DNA from: Prevotella sp.
GTDB lineage: Bacteria; Bacteroidota; Bacteroidia; Bacteroidales; Bacteroidaceae
DNA: 64,000 bases
NCBI GenBank assembly: GCA_017443345.1
Contig: JAFSNR010000024.1
Span: 45,893 to 109,892 of the forward strand
Direction: 5' to 3'
Part shown: positions 47,601 to 56,274 of the stretch, piece after piece
Position numbering within the stretch: position 1 is the first letter of the stretch
How the letters are laid out: each line of letters starts with the position of its first letter
Translations under genes and position numbers: made by a program
The notes under the pieces: generated by a model
The model's database searches: none
What the model was told of the DNA's origin: nothing
The model's input: only the letters and a program-made list of their open reading frames with translations

Positions 47601-47650
47601 CCTATCCTCACACTCGTACCTTTATGGCCGGTCTGAGAGTTAATTTCTAA
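44633..47650 (+). CDS. susC: SusC-family TonB-dependent outer-membrane receptor
   Basis: A 1005-residue outer-membrane transporter. A signal peptide (ends MLAQ) is followed by a carboxypeptidase-like domain (about 35-115, GEPLIGVSVLEDGT), a TonB box-like VVVVGYG, a plug domain (about 125-235) and a 22-strand barrel ending in aromatic NF. It imports large oligosaccharides with the SusD protein encoded 21 bases downstream. Being flanked by GH28 genes points to pectic oligosaccharides. Met3 at 44639 is an alternative start. Confidence 0.95.
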   Translation: MIMQKILNLKQGTLKAMFFVFFLLCSTVMLAQNKVSGTVLDATGEPLIGVSVLEDGTSNGVITDFDGNFSLTVKQGAKLTFSYVGYTSQTLAAANGMQVTLQEDNTVLNEVVVVGYGTMRRKDVTSSITTVQAKDLNKGVFSDPASMLQGKVAGLTVTTSGDPNGTPSITLRGASSLREGAAMQPYYVIDGIPGVDISMVSPDDIESIDVLRDATATAIYGSKAANGVIIITTKSGGKTERTNVSYNGYVAFDNVSKKLEVASASDIRNYVSKNNIDYAYDKSGNTDWQKEVLRTGISHNHNLSINGGSAKTKYMASINFMDRQGVVDGTHMNRLNVRSLLSSKVLKERLELSVGLNAMYGKSENGSMGKGGNGSGNEGKSVLDAMNYFNPTIPIKNADGSWSTGDGSANYNPLSIINEDTSETIWKRNQIVAKASLNIIDGLVLNANYSFDHFQSTYSDYHSHNTQLVPYNAYNGNASRNTYFGNNHTFETYANYDHTFGNVHKLALMIGYSWEERNSNDGFGLSVHNFFDDYLKWNNLTYAGTIDGMTAVQSGTKEKVRNISFYGRASYSFNSRYMLQATIRRDGSSVFADGHRWGTFPSVSAAWNITEEPFMANQKVFDNLKLRLGYGVSGNALGFGAYSGVATYGATGQTFVYNGNSWAILGATKLANPDLTWETTGMFNVGIDYGFWNNRINGSIEFYNKKTKDLIWDYPVSTVIYSFGSIAANVGEITNRGIEFTINIDAIRTKDFNWMTTLNLSHNKNTVDKLSNDKYKTSTFAQGDPMVAGVSANGYTQRVMEGEPLGTFYLYEYAGTGTEGKATYYVRDENGNKTGETTSSPEYKDRYIAGNAQPKLNLGWNNTLSFKNWTATLFFTGVFGNKIYNGSRAHYTAPDFFAGGKNVLKEFITDRPATDNLSNVPSDRFLEKGDYFRLQTLSIGYTFNKLGDWLQSLQIYATCNNVFTITGYKGLDPEVRMDGIDPGVDYRWSTYPHTRTFMAGLRVNF

Positions 47651-47671
47651 TTTTTTAAACGGAATAGCAAT

Positions 47672-49333
47672 ATGAAAACAAATATCAAGATATTTTTCGC
47701 AGCTGCTCTCACTGCTCTGACTGTTGGCTGTACTAATCTGGATGTTCCTGTAGAGTCTCAGTACACCTCTTATCCTACCAGTGAGGCTGCTATGGAGGCT
47801 CAGCTTTCAGGAATCTATTTCCAGATGCGTGGCTGCTACGGACGTCGTTACATGGAGGCCATGGCACTCTCAAGTGACGAGTATACAGCCGTATCTTACG
47901 GAGGTAACTGGTATGACAACGGTGCATACGCACACCCCAGCCTCCACAACTTCACTTACGAGGATGCCTCTATCGACTGGATGACTGATCTGGCATCAGG
48001 TGTCGTAAAGGCCAATGAGGTTATCAACAGCGATGCTGATGTTAAGTACAAGGCTCCTGCCCGTGCCATGCGTGCCTTCTTCACATTCGTCATGATGGAC
48101 GGATGGGGCGATGTGGCTATCAATGATCCCTCCAAGGCGAATGAGATCGACCTTGAGGCTCGTCAGCCCCGTGCTGATGTAGCACGTTGGCTCGAGAGCG
48201 AGCTGAAGGAGATCATCCCGCAGCTGACTACGGAGATCACTGGTGAGAACTATGGCAAGCCCAATAAGTATATGGCTCAGGCACTGCTTGCCAAGCTGTA
48301 TATCAACTGGCCTGTTTACACCGCTTCTTCTGTAGAGAACTACGATGCAGCAACTGCCAGCAATGAGAAATTGGCTGACTGTATCAATGTCTGCAACGAG
48401 ATCATCAACTCTGGTAAGTTTGAGCTGGGTCCCGATGCTTATCGCTTCAAGTTCGCTTCTGACAATACAGAGCGCGTTGAGGCTGGTACCATCAAGGACT
48501 TCATCTATGCCATGCCTTATCACACTATCGATGCTCAGGGTATGCAGTATGGACGTTCTCACTCTTATAAGGATATTAAGAACATGAAGCCCAGCTATTA
48601 TGGTGAGGCTCTGACCAACTCTGGTGGTGGTTATGTAACCATGGTTCCTGAGTTTGTTAAGGTGTTTGATTTGAAGGGTGATGAGCGTAATAAGCTGATT
48701 ATCGGTCTGTCAGAGAATTTGGACGATTATCGTTATAGCACTGGTGCCGACGAAAACACAGTCTATGTGTATGATCCTTCTACACTGCTCCCCACAACTG
48801 AGGTTGCTAAGAATAAGGAAGGTAATCCTCTGAAGTTAACCAGAAGCATTAATCTGGTAGAGACAGACTTCACCATCAACGTAGGTGATAACCTCGATGG
48901 TTGGCGCCAGGGTTGCCGCAACGTGAAGTGGCATGTGACACGTGCCGACTTTGCCAACGGACGTAACCAGTCTAACGACGTGCCCATCTTCCGCTTTGCT
49001 GACATCTTGCTTACCAAGGCTGAGGCACTCACCCGTCAGGGTTCTTCTGCAGAGGCAATGGCTCTGGTAAACCAGGTTCGTTCTTATGTGAACGCTGAAC
49101 TGCTGACTAGCAATCCGACACTGGAGGACATCTATCAGGAGCGTGGCCGTGAGTTCTTCGATGAGAACTGGCGTCGTAACGACATGATCCGTTTCGGACA
49201 TTTCGAGGACGAGTACTTCCCCCACTACAAGAGCTTCCCAACAGCCAACTTCGACAAGACCCGTCGTGTATGGCCTATCAACAAGAGTATGCTCGACCTG
49301 AACCCGAAGTGGACACAGAACAATGGCTATTAA
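47672..49333 (+). CDS. susD: SusD-family glycan-binding lipoprotein
   Basis: A 553-residue outer-membrane lipoprotein: hydrophobic signal with lipobox ending at Cys19 (TVGC). The body is the helical TPR-based SusD fold, with the RagB/SusD C-terminal pattern ERGREFFDENWRRNDMIRFG near residue 490. It covers the SusC barrel and binds oligosaccharide. Its last 11 bases overlap the start of the GDPD-GH28 gene, so the two are translationally coupled. Confidence 0.95.
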   Translation: MKTNIKIFFAAALTALTVGCTNLDVPVESQYTSYPTSEAAMEAQLSGIYFQMRGCYGRRYMEAMALSSDEYTAVSYGGNWYDNGAYAHPSLHNFTYEDASIDWMTDLASGVVKANEVINSDADVKYKAPARAMRAFFTFVMMDGWGDVAINDPSKANEIDLEARQPRADVARWLESELKEIIPQLTTEITGENYGKPNKYMAQALLAKLYINWPVYTASSVENYDAATASNEKLADCINVCNEIINSGKFELGPDAYRFKFASDNTERVEAGTIKDFIYAMPYHTIDAQGMQYGRSHSYKDIKNMKPSYYGEALTNSGGGYVTMVPEFVKVFDLKGDERNKLIIGLSENLDDYRYSTGADENTVYVYDPSTLLPTTEVAKNKEGNPLKLTRSINLVETDFTINVGDNLDGWRQGCRNVKWHVTRADFANGRNQSNDVPIFRFADILLTKAEALTRQGSSAEAMALVNQVRSYVNAELLTSNPTLEDIYQERGREFFDENWRRNDMIRFGHFEDEYFPHYKSFPTANFDKTRRVWPINKSMLDLNPKWTQNNGY

Positions 49334-51491
49334 TTGCAGATCGTTTTTAACAATTCTATTTGTCTGGACAGTCACAGCTGTGGCTGCCCAGAATTCTATT
49401 GAGATAGTAGTGCATCGTGGAGCCAATGCCTTGGCACCTGAGAATACTATTGCCTCAACGGATTCTGCCCTGAAGTATGGGGCGACGTGGATAGAAGTTG
49501 ATGTGCGCAAGTCGAAGGATGGTGAATTGTTTAATCTGCACGATGCCACATTGGATCGCACGACGAATGGCAAAGGGCTGCTTTCAGACATGCTGGCAAA
49601 GGATGTGCGCAAGCTCGATGCTGGCAGTTGGTTTGGGCCAAAGTTTGAGGGCACTCCTCTACCAACTATTGCAGAAATGCTGGACTATCTGAAGGGCAAA
49701 GCCAATGTTTTCTTCGATGTGAAGCGAGGCACGCCCATTCCTTCTTTAGTCAAACTCGTTCGTGAGAAGGGCTTTGCTGATAAAAGCTTCTTTTGGTTTG
49801 GCGACGAGGCGATGCTCCGTGAGTTCATCAGTCTCGCGCCCGAGATGAAGATCAAGGTGAATGCTGGCGATATCGAACGTCTGAAGTATTGGCAGAGTGT
49901 CTGCACACCTTCATACGTCGAGATTGCTCCAGAGAAGATTACAGACGATTTCCGCAGTTACTGCCACCAGCATGGTATCAAGGTCATGGCTGCCTGCCAG
50001 GAAGACGACACCTCACAGTTCCAGCTTGTCATCGACAAAAAAGCTGACTTGGTAAACCTGGATCGCCCAGAGGTGTTCTTACCGCTGTTACGAAAATCAC
50101 AAGCCTATTCACTTCGTACAGACCAGTTGCAGATTCCTGCTGATGGCAAGACGCTCTGTACCCAACCATTGCAACAGGCCATCGACACCATATATAAGAA
50201 AGGTGGCGGATGGCTGGTATTGACGAAAGGTACTTATCTGACGGGTGGTTTGATGCTGCGCTCTGGCGTGGAACTTTATCTCGAAGAGGGAGCCACGCTT
50301 TTAGGGAGCACCAATCCCTACGACTATCAGTTAATCAATGTGGGCAATGTGGCTGATCAGCGTAATGATAATGCCTCGATGGCACTGATCATGGCTGACG
50401 GGGCAGAGCATATCAGCATCACGGGGAGTGGCACCATCGACGGGCAGGGGCTGCAACTGGCCTTGAATGTCGATAGTCTGCACCATACGGGCGAGCGGCC
50501 AGATCCCCATTACAACCAGCGCCGCCAGCGCCCCAGTGAATTGGCGCGCCCCAAGCTGTTCTTCTTTTATGGTTGCAAAGATGTCAAGGTAGAGGGCGTG
50601 CATTTGCGTAGCAGTGCCAATTGGGGATTGTCCTTCGACCTGTGTGAGAATATGAGGCTGACGAATCTCGACATCGAGAACCGCGCCTATTGGAATAACG
50701 ACGGTATCGACCTGACAGACTGCAAACATGTGCTGGTGGCCGACTGTAGGATTAACTCCGCAGATGACGGGGTCTGTCTGAAGTCCTATCATGCGGATAG
50801 CGAGTGTTACGACATCGAAGTGGCCCGATGCGATATCCGCAGCAGTGCCTCGGCCGTGAAGTTCGGTACGGCCTCATGGGGTGGTTTCCGTAAGGTTTGG
50901 GTGCATGACATCAAGGTGCAGGACACGTTCCGCTCTGCCATTGCCATTGAGAGTGTGGATGGTGGAGAGATTGACGATATCCTTGTGGAGCGCATCGATG
51001 CCAAGAATACAGGCAATGCCTTCTTCCTCCGATTGGGCCAGCGGGCTGGCGACAGAAAGGGCATGTTGCGCAATGTGACAATCCGTCAGCTGAAGTGTGA
51101 GATTGCTTTCGGACGTCCTGATGAGGCATACGATCTGCGCGGTCCCGAGGTGGATTTCTTCCACAACCCATTCCCTGCCAGCATCTGCGGAATCCCGGAT
51201 AACCGCATTGAGAACGTGATGCTTCAGGACATCGATGTAAGCTACCCTGGTCGTGCTACAAAGGGTATGGCCTACATGCCGCTTTGGCGTATCAAGGATG
51301 TGCCGGAGCAGATTCAGAAATACCCGGAGTTCACGATGTTTGGCGAACTGCCGGCATGGGCTCTTTACGTCAGGCATGTCAAAGGCCTGACGCTCCGCAA
51401 CGTCCGTTTCTCCCTTCGTGATACCGACTTCCGTCCAGCCACCGTCTTCGACGATGTCGAGGATGTCTTAAAACACTTGACCATTCCATAG
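49323..51491 (+). CDS. Secreted glycerophosphodiester phosphodiesterase + GH28 fusion
   Basis: A 722-residue secreted protein of two enzyme domains. After a signal peptide (ends VAAQ), residues 26-260 are a GDPD domain with its catalytic set intact: His31 in HRG, Glu40 in ENT, Glu58 and Asp60 in EVD, and His73 in LHD. Residues 280-720 are a GH28 beta-helix with Asp460 in NNDGIDL and Asp481/Asp482 in SADDGVCLK. GDPD enzymes split glycerophosphodiesters; GH28 splits galacturonic acid links. The pairing in a SusCD operon suggests work on one substrate carrying both bonds, which is inference. The 3' end overlaps the convergent ATPase gene by 24 bases. Confidence 0.9.
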   Translation: MAINCRSFLTILFVWTVTAVAAQNSIEIVVHRGANALAPENTIASTDSALKYGATWIEVDVRKSKDGELFNLHDATLDRTTNGKGLLSDMLAKDVRKLDAGSWFGPKFEGTPLPTIAEMLDYLKGKANVFFDVKRGTPIPSLVKLVREKGFADKSFFWFGDEAMLREFISLAPEMKIKVNAGDIERLKYWQSVCTPSYVEIAPEKITDDFRSYCHQHGIKVMAACQEDDTSQFQLVIDKKADLVNLDRPEVFLPLLRKSQAYSLRTDQLQIPADGKTLCTQPLQQAIDTIYKKGGGWLVLTKGTYLTGGLMLRSGVELYLEEGATLLGSTNPYDYQLINVGNVADQRNDNASMALIMADGAEHISITGSGTIDGQGLQLALNVDSLHHTGERPDPHYNQRRQRPSELARPKLFFFYGCKDVKVEGVHLRSSANWGLSFDLCENMRLTNLDIENRAYWNNDGIDLTDCKHVLVADCRINSADDGVCLKSYHADSECYDIEVARCDIRSSASAVKFGTASWGGFRKVWVHDIKVQDTFRSAIAIESVDGGEIDDILVERIDAKNTGNAFFLRLGQRAGDRKGMLRNVTIRQLKCEIAFGRPDEAYDLRGPEVDFFHNPFPASICGIPDNRIENVMLQDIDVSYPGRATKGMAYMPLWRIKDVPEQIQKYPEFTMFGELPAWALYVRHVKGLTLRNVRFSLRDTDFRPATVFDDVEDVLKHLTIP

Positions 51492-52607
51492 CATTTTTAG
51501 GAAATCCAGTACGTATACTAATTCTTTATCTCCTGACTTGCGGGTAATCGGGTCTAGGGAAACAAGCATCAGTCGGCAGTCCGGGTGCTCTTCCTTGAAG
51601 GCTTTGAGACCTTTTTTATGCTTGGTCTCCACACGTTCTGTCGATTTGATTTCAATAGCCACTTTAGCATCACCGATAACGACATCCACTTCTTTCTTGT
51701 CGTAGGTATGCCAATAGGAGATGATGTCACGCTTGTCATTGTATCCTTTGTATGCTATAATTTCCTGCATTACGAGGTGCTCAAAGGCATGTCCGTAGTC
51801 ATCGGTACCTCGCTTTAGGTTGTGGCGTCCCATCAGGTAATTGGCAAGCCCTACGTCAAAATAATAGAAACGGGGAGCCTGTATAATCTTCCGTTTGATC
51901 TCTTTCCTGAATGCCGGGATTTCGTATCCGATAAGCGTATCATATAGAATCTGGAAATATGACTTGACTGTTTTTGCAGACACACCGCAATCGGAGGCGA
52001 TGTTGGAATAGTTCAGCATCTCTCCATCTGAAATGGCGGCAACTTCCATAAAACGCTCAAAGGCATCGAGTTCTCGCACCTCTCCTTCCTCTCTGATTTC
52101 TTCATCCAAGTAAACCTTCACATAGCCGGAAAGACGCTTGGTAGCATCCTCTACCATATAATGACGGGGAATCATCCCATTCTGCACGGCACGGTCAATC
52201 TGAAAGTCTGTGACCTCGGGCCATACAAGAGGATAAAGGGTTTCGGGAATGGCACGACCGCCAAGGGTATTGGCTCCAGAACGCTTGAGTTTTCTTGCAC
52301 TGGATCCGCTCAGGATGAAGAACAGACCTCTGTCTACCATCAGGGAATGCACCACATCCAATAGTTCTGGGACTTTTTGAATCTCATCCACTATTACAAG
52401 CGTACCGGCTGGTTTGTCTTGAAGCGCCTCCCATAAGGAATTAGGATTCTGTCTGAAAGCCCTTCTGACATTGGGATTGAGTAAATCGTAATAAACAGCC
52501 CCTTTGAACCGCTCTTTCAAAAGAGTGGATTTCCCCGTCTGACGTGCACCAAACAGGAACATTCCTTCATCAAGCTTGCCCTCAATATCAAATATTCTCC
52601 TGTACAT
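51468..52607 (-). CDS. AAA ATPase with DUF4143 domain
   Basis: A 379-residue protein: AAA_14 ATPase with Walker A GARQTGKST (about residue 21) and Walker B LVIVDEIQK, then a C-terminal DUF4143 region with a PD-(D/E)XK-like EVDVVIGDAKVAIEIKS. These proteins are numerous in Bacteroidetes; function is unknown, with links to mobile or defence DNA suspected. A hairpin sits in its 82-base leader. It lies between the pectin locus and a truncated gene, which suggests it was inserted there. Confidence 0.85.
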   Translation of the reverse strand: MYRRIFDIEGKLDEGMFLFGARQTGKSTLLKERFKGAVYYDLLNPNVRRAFRQNPNSLWEALQDKPAGTLVIVDEIQKVPELLDVVHSLMVDRGLFFILSGSSARKLKRSGANTLGGRAIPETLYPLVWPEVTDFQIDRAVQNGMIPRHYMVEDATKRLSGYVKVYLDEEIREEGEVRELDAFERFMEVAAISDGEMLNYSNIASDCGVSAKTVKSYFQILYDTLIGYEIPAFRKEIKRKIIQAPRFYYFDVGLANYLMGRHNLKRGTDDYGHAFEHLVMQEIIAYKGYNDKRDIISYWHTYDKKEVDVVIGDAKVAIEIKSTERVETKHKKGLKAFKEEHPDCRLMLVSLDPITRKSGDKELVYVLDFLKMLWNGQVF

Positions 52608-52630
52608 AGAACCTCTTATTTTAGGTATCG

Positions 52631-52662
52631 TACTCCCGATTTTTATATGAAATTCGGGAGTA
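52631..52662 (-). promoter_or_regulatory. Leader hairpin / palindrome upstream of the AAA ATPase gene
   Basis: TACTCCCGA (52631-52639) and its exact complement TCGGGAGTA (52654-52662) flank a 14-base loop. The palindrome lies 24 bases upstream of the start codon, in the predicted leader. It could be an operator or an RNA stem. Confidence 0.6.
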
Positions 52663-52673
52663 TAGTCACGAAT

Positions 52674-52955
52674 TTAGCTACTTTTTTGCGGTGCAAAGAT
52701 ACGTAATAATTGGTGAAAAACCAAATTTCTTCGCCTCTTTTTATGATTCCTAAGTCGATTTTGCGGTTTGGGCGAGCCATTGGCGACAAATGCCGAGTGT
52801 CCGCTGCGTGGAATGTTCAAATCAGGCAGTTGCTCGGCCTCGATCCTGACAATAGGACAGGCTTTCTGACTGCTGATGGAGTCAGTCGTGGAAAACACCT
52901 TTACCGACATTGCCTGCAAAACCGCAACGAAGCAGAGCATTGGTGATCTATTCAT
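52674..52955 (-). pseudogene. Truncated N-terminus of a kelch-type secreted protein
   Basis: Reading from the ATG at 52955, the frame encodes a short hydrophobic leader, then IVRIEAEQLPDLN and IPRSGHSAFVANG, which matches the start of the first kelch repeat in secreted Bacteroidetes kelch proteins. After ANG (near 52773) similarity ends and the remaining 30 codons are lysine- and arginine-rich with no kelch pattern. Full kelch proteins are 300 or more residues. The start overlaps the queC stop by 8 bases. I read it as a gene cut off by the DNA carrying the AAA ATPase. Confidence 0.5.
52693..52727 (-). promoter_or_regulatory. Promoter of the AAA ATPase gene with small palindrome
   Basis: -7 box TATCTTTGC (minus, 52693-52701) and -33 TTTG at 52722-52725, 20 bases apart. 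TTGGT and ACCAA around the -33 box form a short inverted repeat (52708-52727). Confidence 0.6.
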
Positions 52956-53598
52956 AATCAGTAGGGTCTGGGATTCCAGCTTCAGCGAGGGCTTCCTGAC
53001 GCTCGACGCAGGTGCCGCAACGGCCACAGTGTTTGTCTCCACCACGATAGCACGACCAGGTCTTGCTGTAGTCGATGCCCAGTTCCTTACCTCGTGCAGC
53101 AATCTGTCCTTTCGTCATATTGCAATAAGGTGAAAGGAGATGCACGCCATTGAAGGTGCCTGCATGGGCCGTAGCATCGAAAGCCTCTACAAACTCTGGA
53201 CGACAATCTGGGTAAATGGTGTGGTCGCCCCCATGATTGGCCATCATGACATATTGAAGGTCGTTGCTCTCTGCCATCCCTGTGGCGATGGCGAGCATGA
53301 TGCCATTGCGGAAAGGCACTACTGTCGACTTCATATTCTCGTCAGCATAATGGCCTTCAGGAATGGCCTCGTCGCCTGACAGCAGCGAGCTTCGGAAGTA
53401 CTGCCCTATGAAGTTGAGGGGGATCACCAAGTGTTTGATTCCCAGCTGCTCACAATGATACTGGGCAAAAGGAATCTCCTTCGCATTGTGATTGCTGCCA
53501 TAATCGAACGAAATGGCCAGTGCGATGCGGTCCTGATAGTCGTAAAGCAGGGTGGTGGAGTCCATACCTCCACTGAGAATCAATATGCAATCTTTCAT
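52948..53598 (-). CDS. queC: 7-cyano-7-deazaguanine synthase
   Basis: A 216-residue cytoplasmic enzyme that makes preQ0 for queuosine in tRNA from carboxy-deazaguanine and ammonia, using ATP. The PP-loop LSGGMDSTTLL is at residues 8-18, PFRNGIMLAIATG is the conserved middle block, and CYRGGDKHCGRCGTC supplies the four zinc cysteines. The promoter -7 box TACCTTTGC is at 53617-53625. Its stop overlaps the start of the kelch remnant. Confidence 0.95.
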   Translation of the reverse strand: MKDCILILSGGMDSTTLLYDYQDRIALAISFDYGSNHNAKEIPFAQYHCEQLGIKHLVIPLNFIGQYFRSSLLSGDEAIPEGHYADENMKSTVVPFRNGIMLAIATGMAESNDLQYVMMANHGGDHTIYPDCRPEFVEAFDATAHAGTFNGVHLLSPYCNMTKGQIAARGKELGIDYSKTWSCYRGGDKHCGRCGTCVERQEALAEAGIPDPTDYE

Positions 53599-53616
53599 CT
53601 TATCGTCTTTTTGCCT

Positions 53617-53667
53617 GCAAAGGTACGATAAAAATTTGGTAATTCATGTGTTTTTTCTTATCTTTGC
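53617..53667. promoter_or_regulatory. Overlapping divergent promoters of queC and GH92
   Basis: Minus-strand TACCTTTGC at 53617-53625 for queC. Plus-strand TTTG (53635-53638), 20-base spacer and TATCTTTGC (53659-53667) for GH92. The GH92 ATG follows the box after 3 bases, so the transcript should be leaderless. Confidence 0.75.
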
Positions 53668-53670
53668 AGC

Positions 53671-56274
53671 ATGAAACTGAAACGATTACTACTGATAGCA
53701 GCTTTTTTGCCACTTTCTCTGGCCACGATGGCGCAAGTTTGGCAGTATGTGGACCCTCGTATTGGTAGCGAGGGAGTTGGGCGCACGTTCCCTGGACCTT
53801 CGATGCCTTTTGGCATGTGTAAACCTGGACCTGATTGTACGGTAAATCCCAATGCAGGGTGGGCACCCATGCCAGAGGTGGTGACTGGTTTCTCGCAGAC
53901 ACATGTCAGTGGAACAGGTGGAGGTCAGAAGTATGGAAACATCCTATTATTGCCATTCTTGGGCGAGGTTCAGTCTGAGCAGTTGAGAAAGACTGAGGAT
54001 TTCGCCCTTGGTTATTATACGACAACCTTCGAAAATGACATCCGTACTGAGATGACAGCCTCAGAGCGTTGTGCTTTCTATCGTATACACTATCCTTCAG
54101 CGGGGTCACTTCTCATTGACGCTACTCACTATCTGGGCAAGAACCCTCTGCCAGACCGTCGAGAGCAGCAGCAGTTCGTAGGGGCTGAGGTCGAAGTCAT
54201 CAACGATCACGAGGTCAGAGGTTTTTCCAGAGTGCGTGGTGGATGGAACAATGGCGATGCCTATACGGTGTATTTCTGTCTGATAAGCGAGCAAGGATTT
54301 AAGCAGAAAGCTCCCAACGCAATCGAATTCAACGACACCTTATTAAATATAAAGGTGGGCATATCCTATGTCAGCACGCAACAGGCCAAGCGAAATATCC
54401 CAGACTGCGACTTCGATACCCAATTAAATAAGGTACGCGAGAGCTGGGAGCAACAGCTTTGCAAGTTCCAGATAAAAGGCACCGAAACGGACAAGCGGAT
54501 GTTCTACACAGCCCTTTACCACACGCTGATTATGCCAGTGGACAAAAGTGGCGAGAATCCCAAATGGCGCGAAACGCCTTACTATGATGACTACTACGCC
54601 ATCTGGGACACCTATCGCACCTCTACCCCTCTCATCACCCTGCTCGATGAAAAGCGTGAGGCAGACATCGTGAACTCGTTGCTGAATATCTACAAACGAG
54701 AGGGCTACATGCCTGATGCCCGCAGTGGCGACTGCAATGGTAGGACCCAAGGAGGCTCGAATGCTGAGGTCGTCATCGCTGATGCTTTCGTTAAAGGCGT
54801 GAAAGGCATCGACTACCACTATGCGCTCGAAGCCATGCTGAAGGATGCCGAGGTGGATCCAGGGGCAGATCATGAGAAGCATGGACGAGGTGGCATTCAG
54901 GAGTATCTGAAATATGGCTATATCCCCTATGGTATCGATCGAGCTGGTACGCGAACCATCGAATATGCCTATAACGACTACTGCATCGCTGAGGTGGCGC
55001 AGGGTCTGGGGCGCATGGATATCTACGAGCGCTATCTGAAACAGTCAGCCAACTGGAAGAACCTTTGGCGAGCTGACTATGAGTGGGACGATGTGAAGGG
55101 CTATATCATGCCTCGCGATGCCGAGGGTCGTTGGATGGACTCTGTGCCCTGGGGCAAATCGAAGGTCTTCCATCCACAGATTCCCTATACACCTATCACG
55201 AAAGTGGCACCTTGGTATCTGCCTTGGTGGAGTACCTTCTTCTACGAGGCGCTCTCTGCTGAGTATTCGCTCAGTATCCCTCACGATGTGCCAGGACTTA
55301 TTGCTGCCTGTGGTGGTGAGGAAACCTTCCGCAAGCGACTGGATATGTTCTTCGAGCGCAAGCGCTATAACGTGGGCAACGAGCCTTCGTTCCTCACACC
55401 TTGTCTCTATCACTGGATAGGTCGCCCAGACCTGACCTCAGACCGTGTGCGCCAGATAGTCAAGGATAACTACACGGACCAGCCCGATGGTTTGCCAGGC
55501 AACGACGACAGTGGTGCGATGTCCTCATGGCTCGCCTTTCACATCTTGGGACTCTATCCCAATGCAGGGCAGAGCTATTACTTGCTTCATGCCCCTCTGA
55601 TTCCTGAGTGGACCCTACAGCTCTGTAATGGTAATCAGTTGAAAGGCATTCTAAAAGGCAAGGGCACGCATTTCGAGAAAGTGACCTTCAATGGCCAGGA
55701 GCTGAAAGATGCCCGTGTGGAGCACGCTGACTTGATGCAAGGCGGAGAGCTCGTCTTCTACGTCTCAACTGCTCGTCAGGCTAAGGCTGGCGATTTATTC
55801 CCAAGCTGGGAACAATCCATTCCCAAGGTGGGAACAATTCATTCCCAAGGTGGGAACAATCGCGCAGCCGTAACCTTCACGCTGAACAAGCAGTATCGCA
55901 CGTGGCCCTTGACTTATGACTGGCAAGGCGACACCTTATGGCTTACCTGCAAGGAGGCTACCTACAAAATCGCCCGTTCCATCGTGGAGCAGGGTACAGG
56001 CTTCAGCTGGGACATCCCTGCCGATGGGGCCATCCATGAGACAAAGGGCACCTTCTGCTTCATCTCCAACAAGGCTTTGCGCGATTTGAAAGAGATAGGT
56101 GCGTTCGTATATGACGGCATCACCTGGCGAAAGATTGACCAGGATGCCAACACGATCCATGTGCGTGCTGACATTGATCAGACAGAGATGTGGATCTCTC
56201 TGAAAGACGATCTGCCCTGGGTGGTCGAATTGCGTCATAATCCATTAGGAATCGACTGGCTGATAGAACGATGA
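53671..56274 (+). CDS. Secreted GH92 alpha-mannosidase
   Basis: An 867-residue calcium-dependent exo-alpha-mannosidase family protein with a signal peptide (ends TMAQ). The N-terminal beta-sandwich (about 22-255) begins VDPRIGSEGVGRTFPG, and the alpha/alpha barrel holds GNEPSF (acid region, near residue 570) and GNDDSGAMSSW (base Asp, near 610). It trims alpha-mannose from N-glycans or yeast mannan. A 22-bp sequence repeated three times at 55797-55862 lies inside the C-terminal region. First gene of a three-gene operon; overlaps the kinase gene by 4 bases. Confidence 0.92.
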   Translation: MKLKRLLLIAAFLPLSLATMAQVWQYVDPRIGSEGVGRTFPGPSMPFGMCKPGPDCTVNPNAGWAPMPEVVTGFSQTHVSGTGGGQKYGNILLLPFLGEVQSEQLRKTEDFALGYYTTTFENDIRTEMTASERCAFYRIHYPSAGSLLIDATHYLGKNPLPDRREQQQFVGAEVEVINDHEVRGFSRVRGGWNNGDAYTVYFCLISEQGFKQKAPNAIEFNDTLLNIKVGISYVSTQQAKRNIPDCDFDTQLNKVRESWEQQLCKFQIKGTETDKRMFYTALYHTLIMPVDKSGENPKWRETPYYDDYYAIWDTYRTSTPLITLLDEKREADIVNSLLNIYKREGYMPDARSGDCNGRTQGGSNAEVVIADAFVKGVKGIDYHYALEAMLKDAEVDPGADHEKHGRGGIQEYLKYGYIPYGIDRAGTRTIEYAYNDYCIAEVAQGLGRMDIYERYLKQSANWKNLWRADYEWDDVKGYIMPRDAEGRWMDSVPWGKSKVFHPQIPYTPITKVAPWYLPWWSTFFYEALSAEYSLSIPHDVPGLIAACGGEETFRKRLDMFFERKRYNVGNEPSFLTPCLYHWIGRPDLTSDRVRQIVKDNYTDQPDGLPGNDDSGAMSSWLAFHILGLYPNAGQSYYLLHAPLIPEWTLQLCNGNQLKGILKGKGTHFEKVTFNGQELKDARVEHADLMQGGELVFYVSTARQAKAGDLFPSWEQSIPKVGTIHSQGGNNRAAVTFTLNKQYRTWPLTYDWQGDTLWLTCKEATYKIARSIVEQGTGFSWDIPADGAIHETKGTFCFISNKALRDLKEIGAFVYDGITWRKIDQDANTIHVRADIDQTEMWISLKDDLPWVVELRHNPLGIDWLIER
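55797..55862. repeat. Three 22-bp palindromic tandem repeats inside GH92
   Basis: Units 55797-55818, 55819-55840 and 55841-55862 share the core TTCCCAAG[G/C]TGGGAAC. Because 22 is not a multiple of 3, the three copies are read in three different frames (SWEQS, PKVGT, SQGGN). Three copies keep the frame; two or four would break it. Confidence 0.9.
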
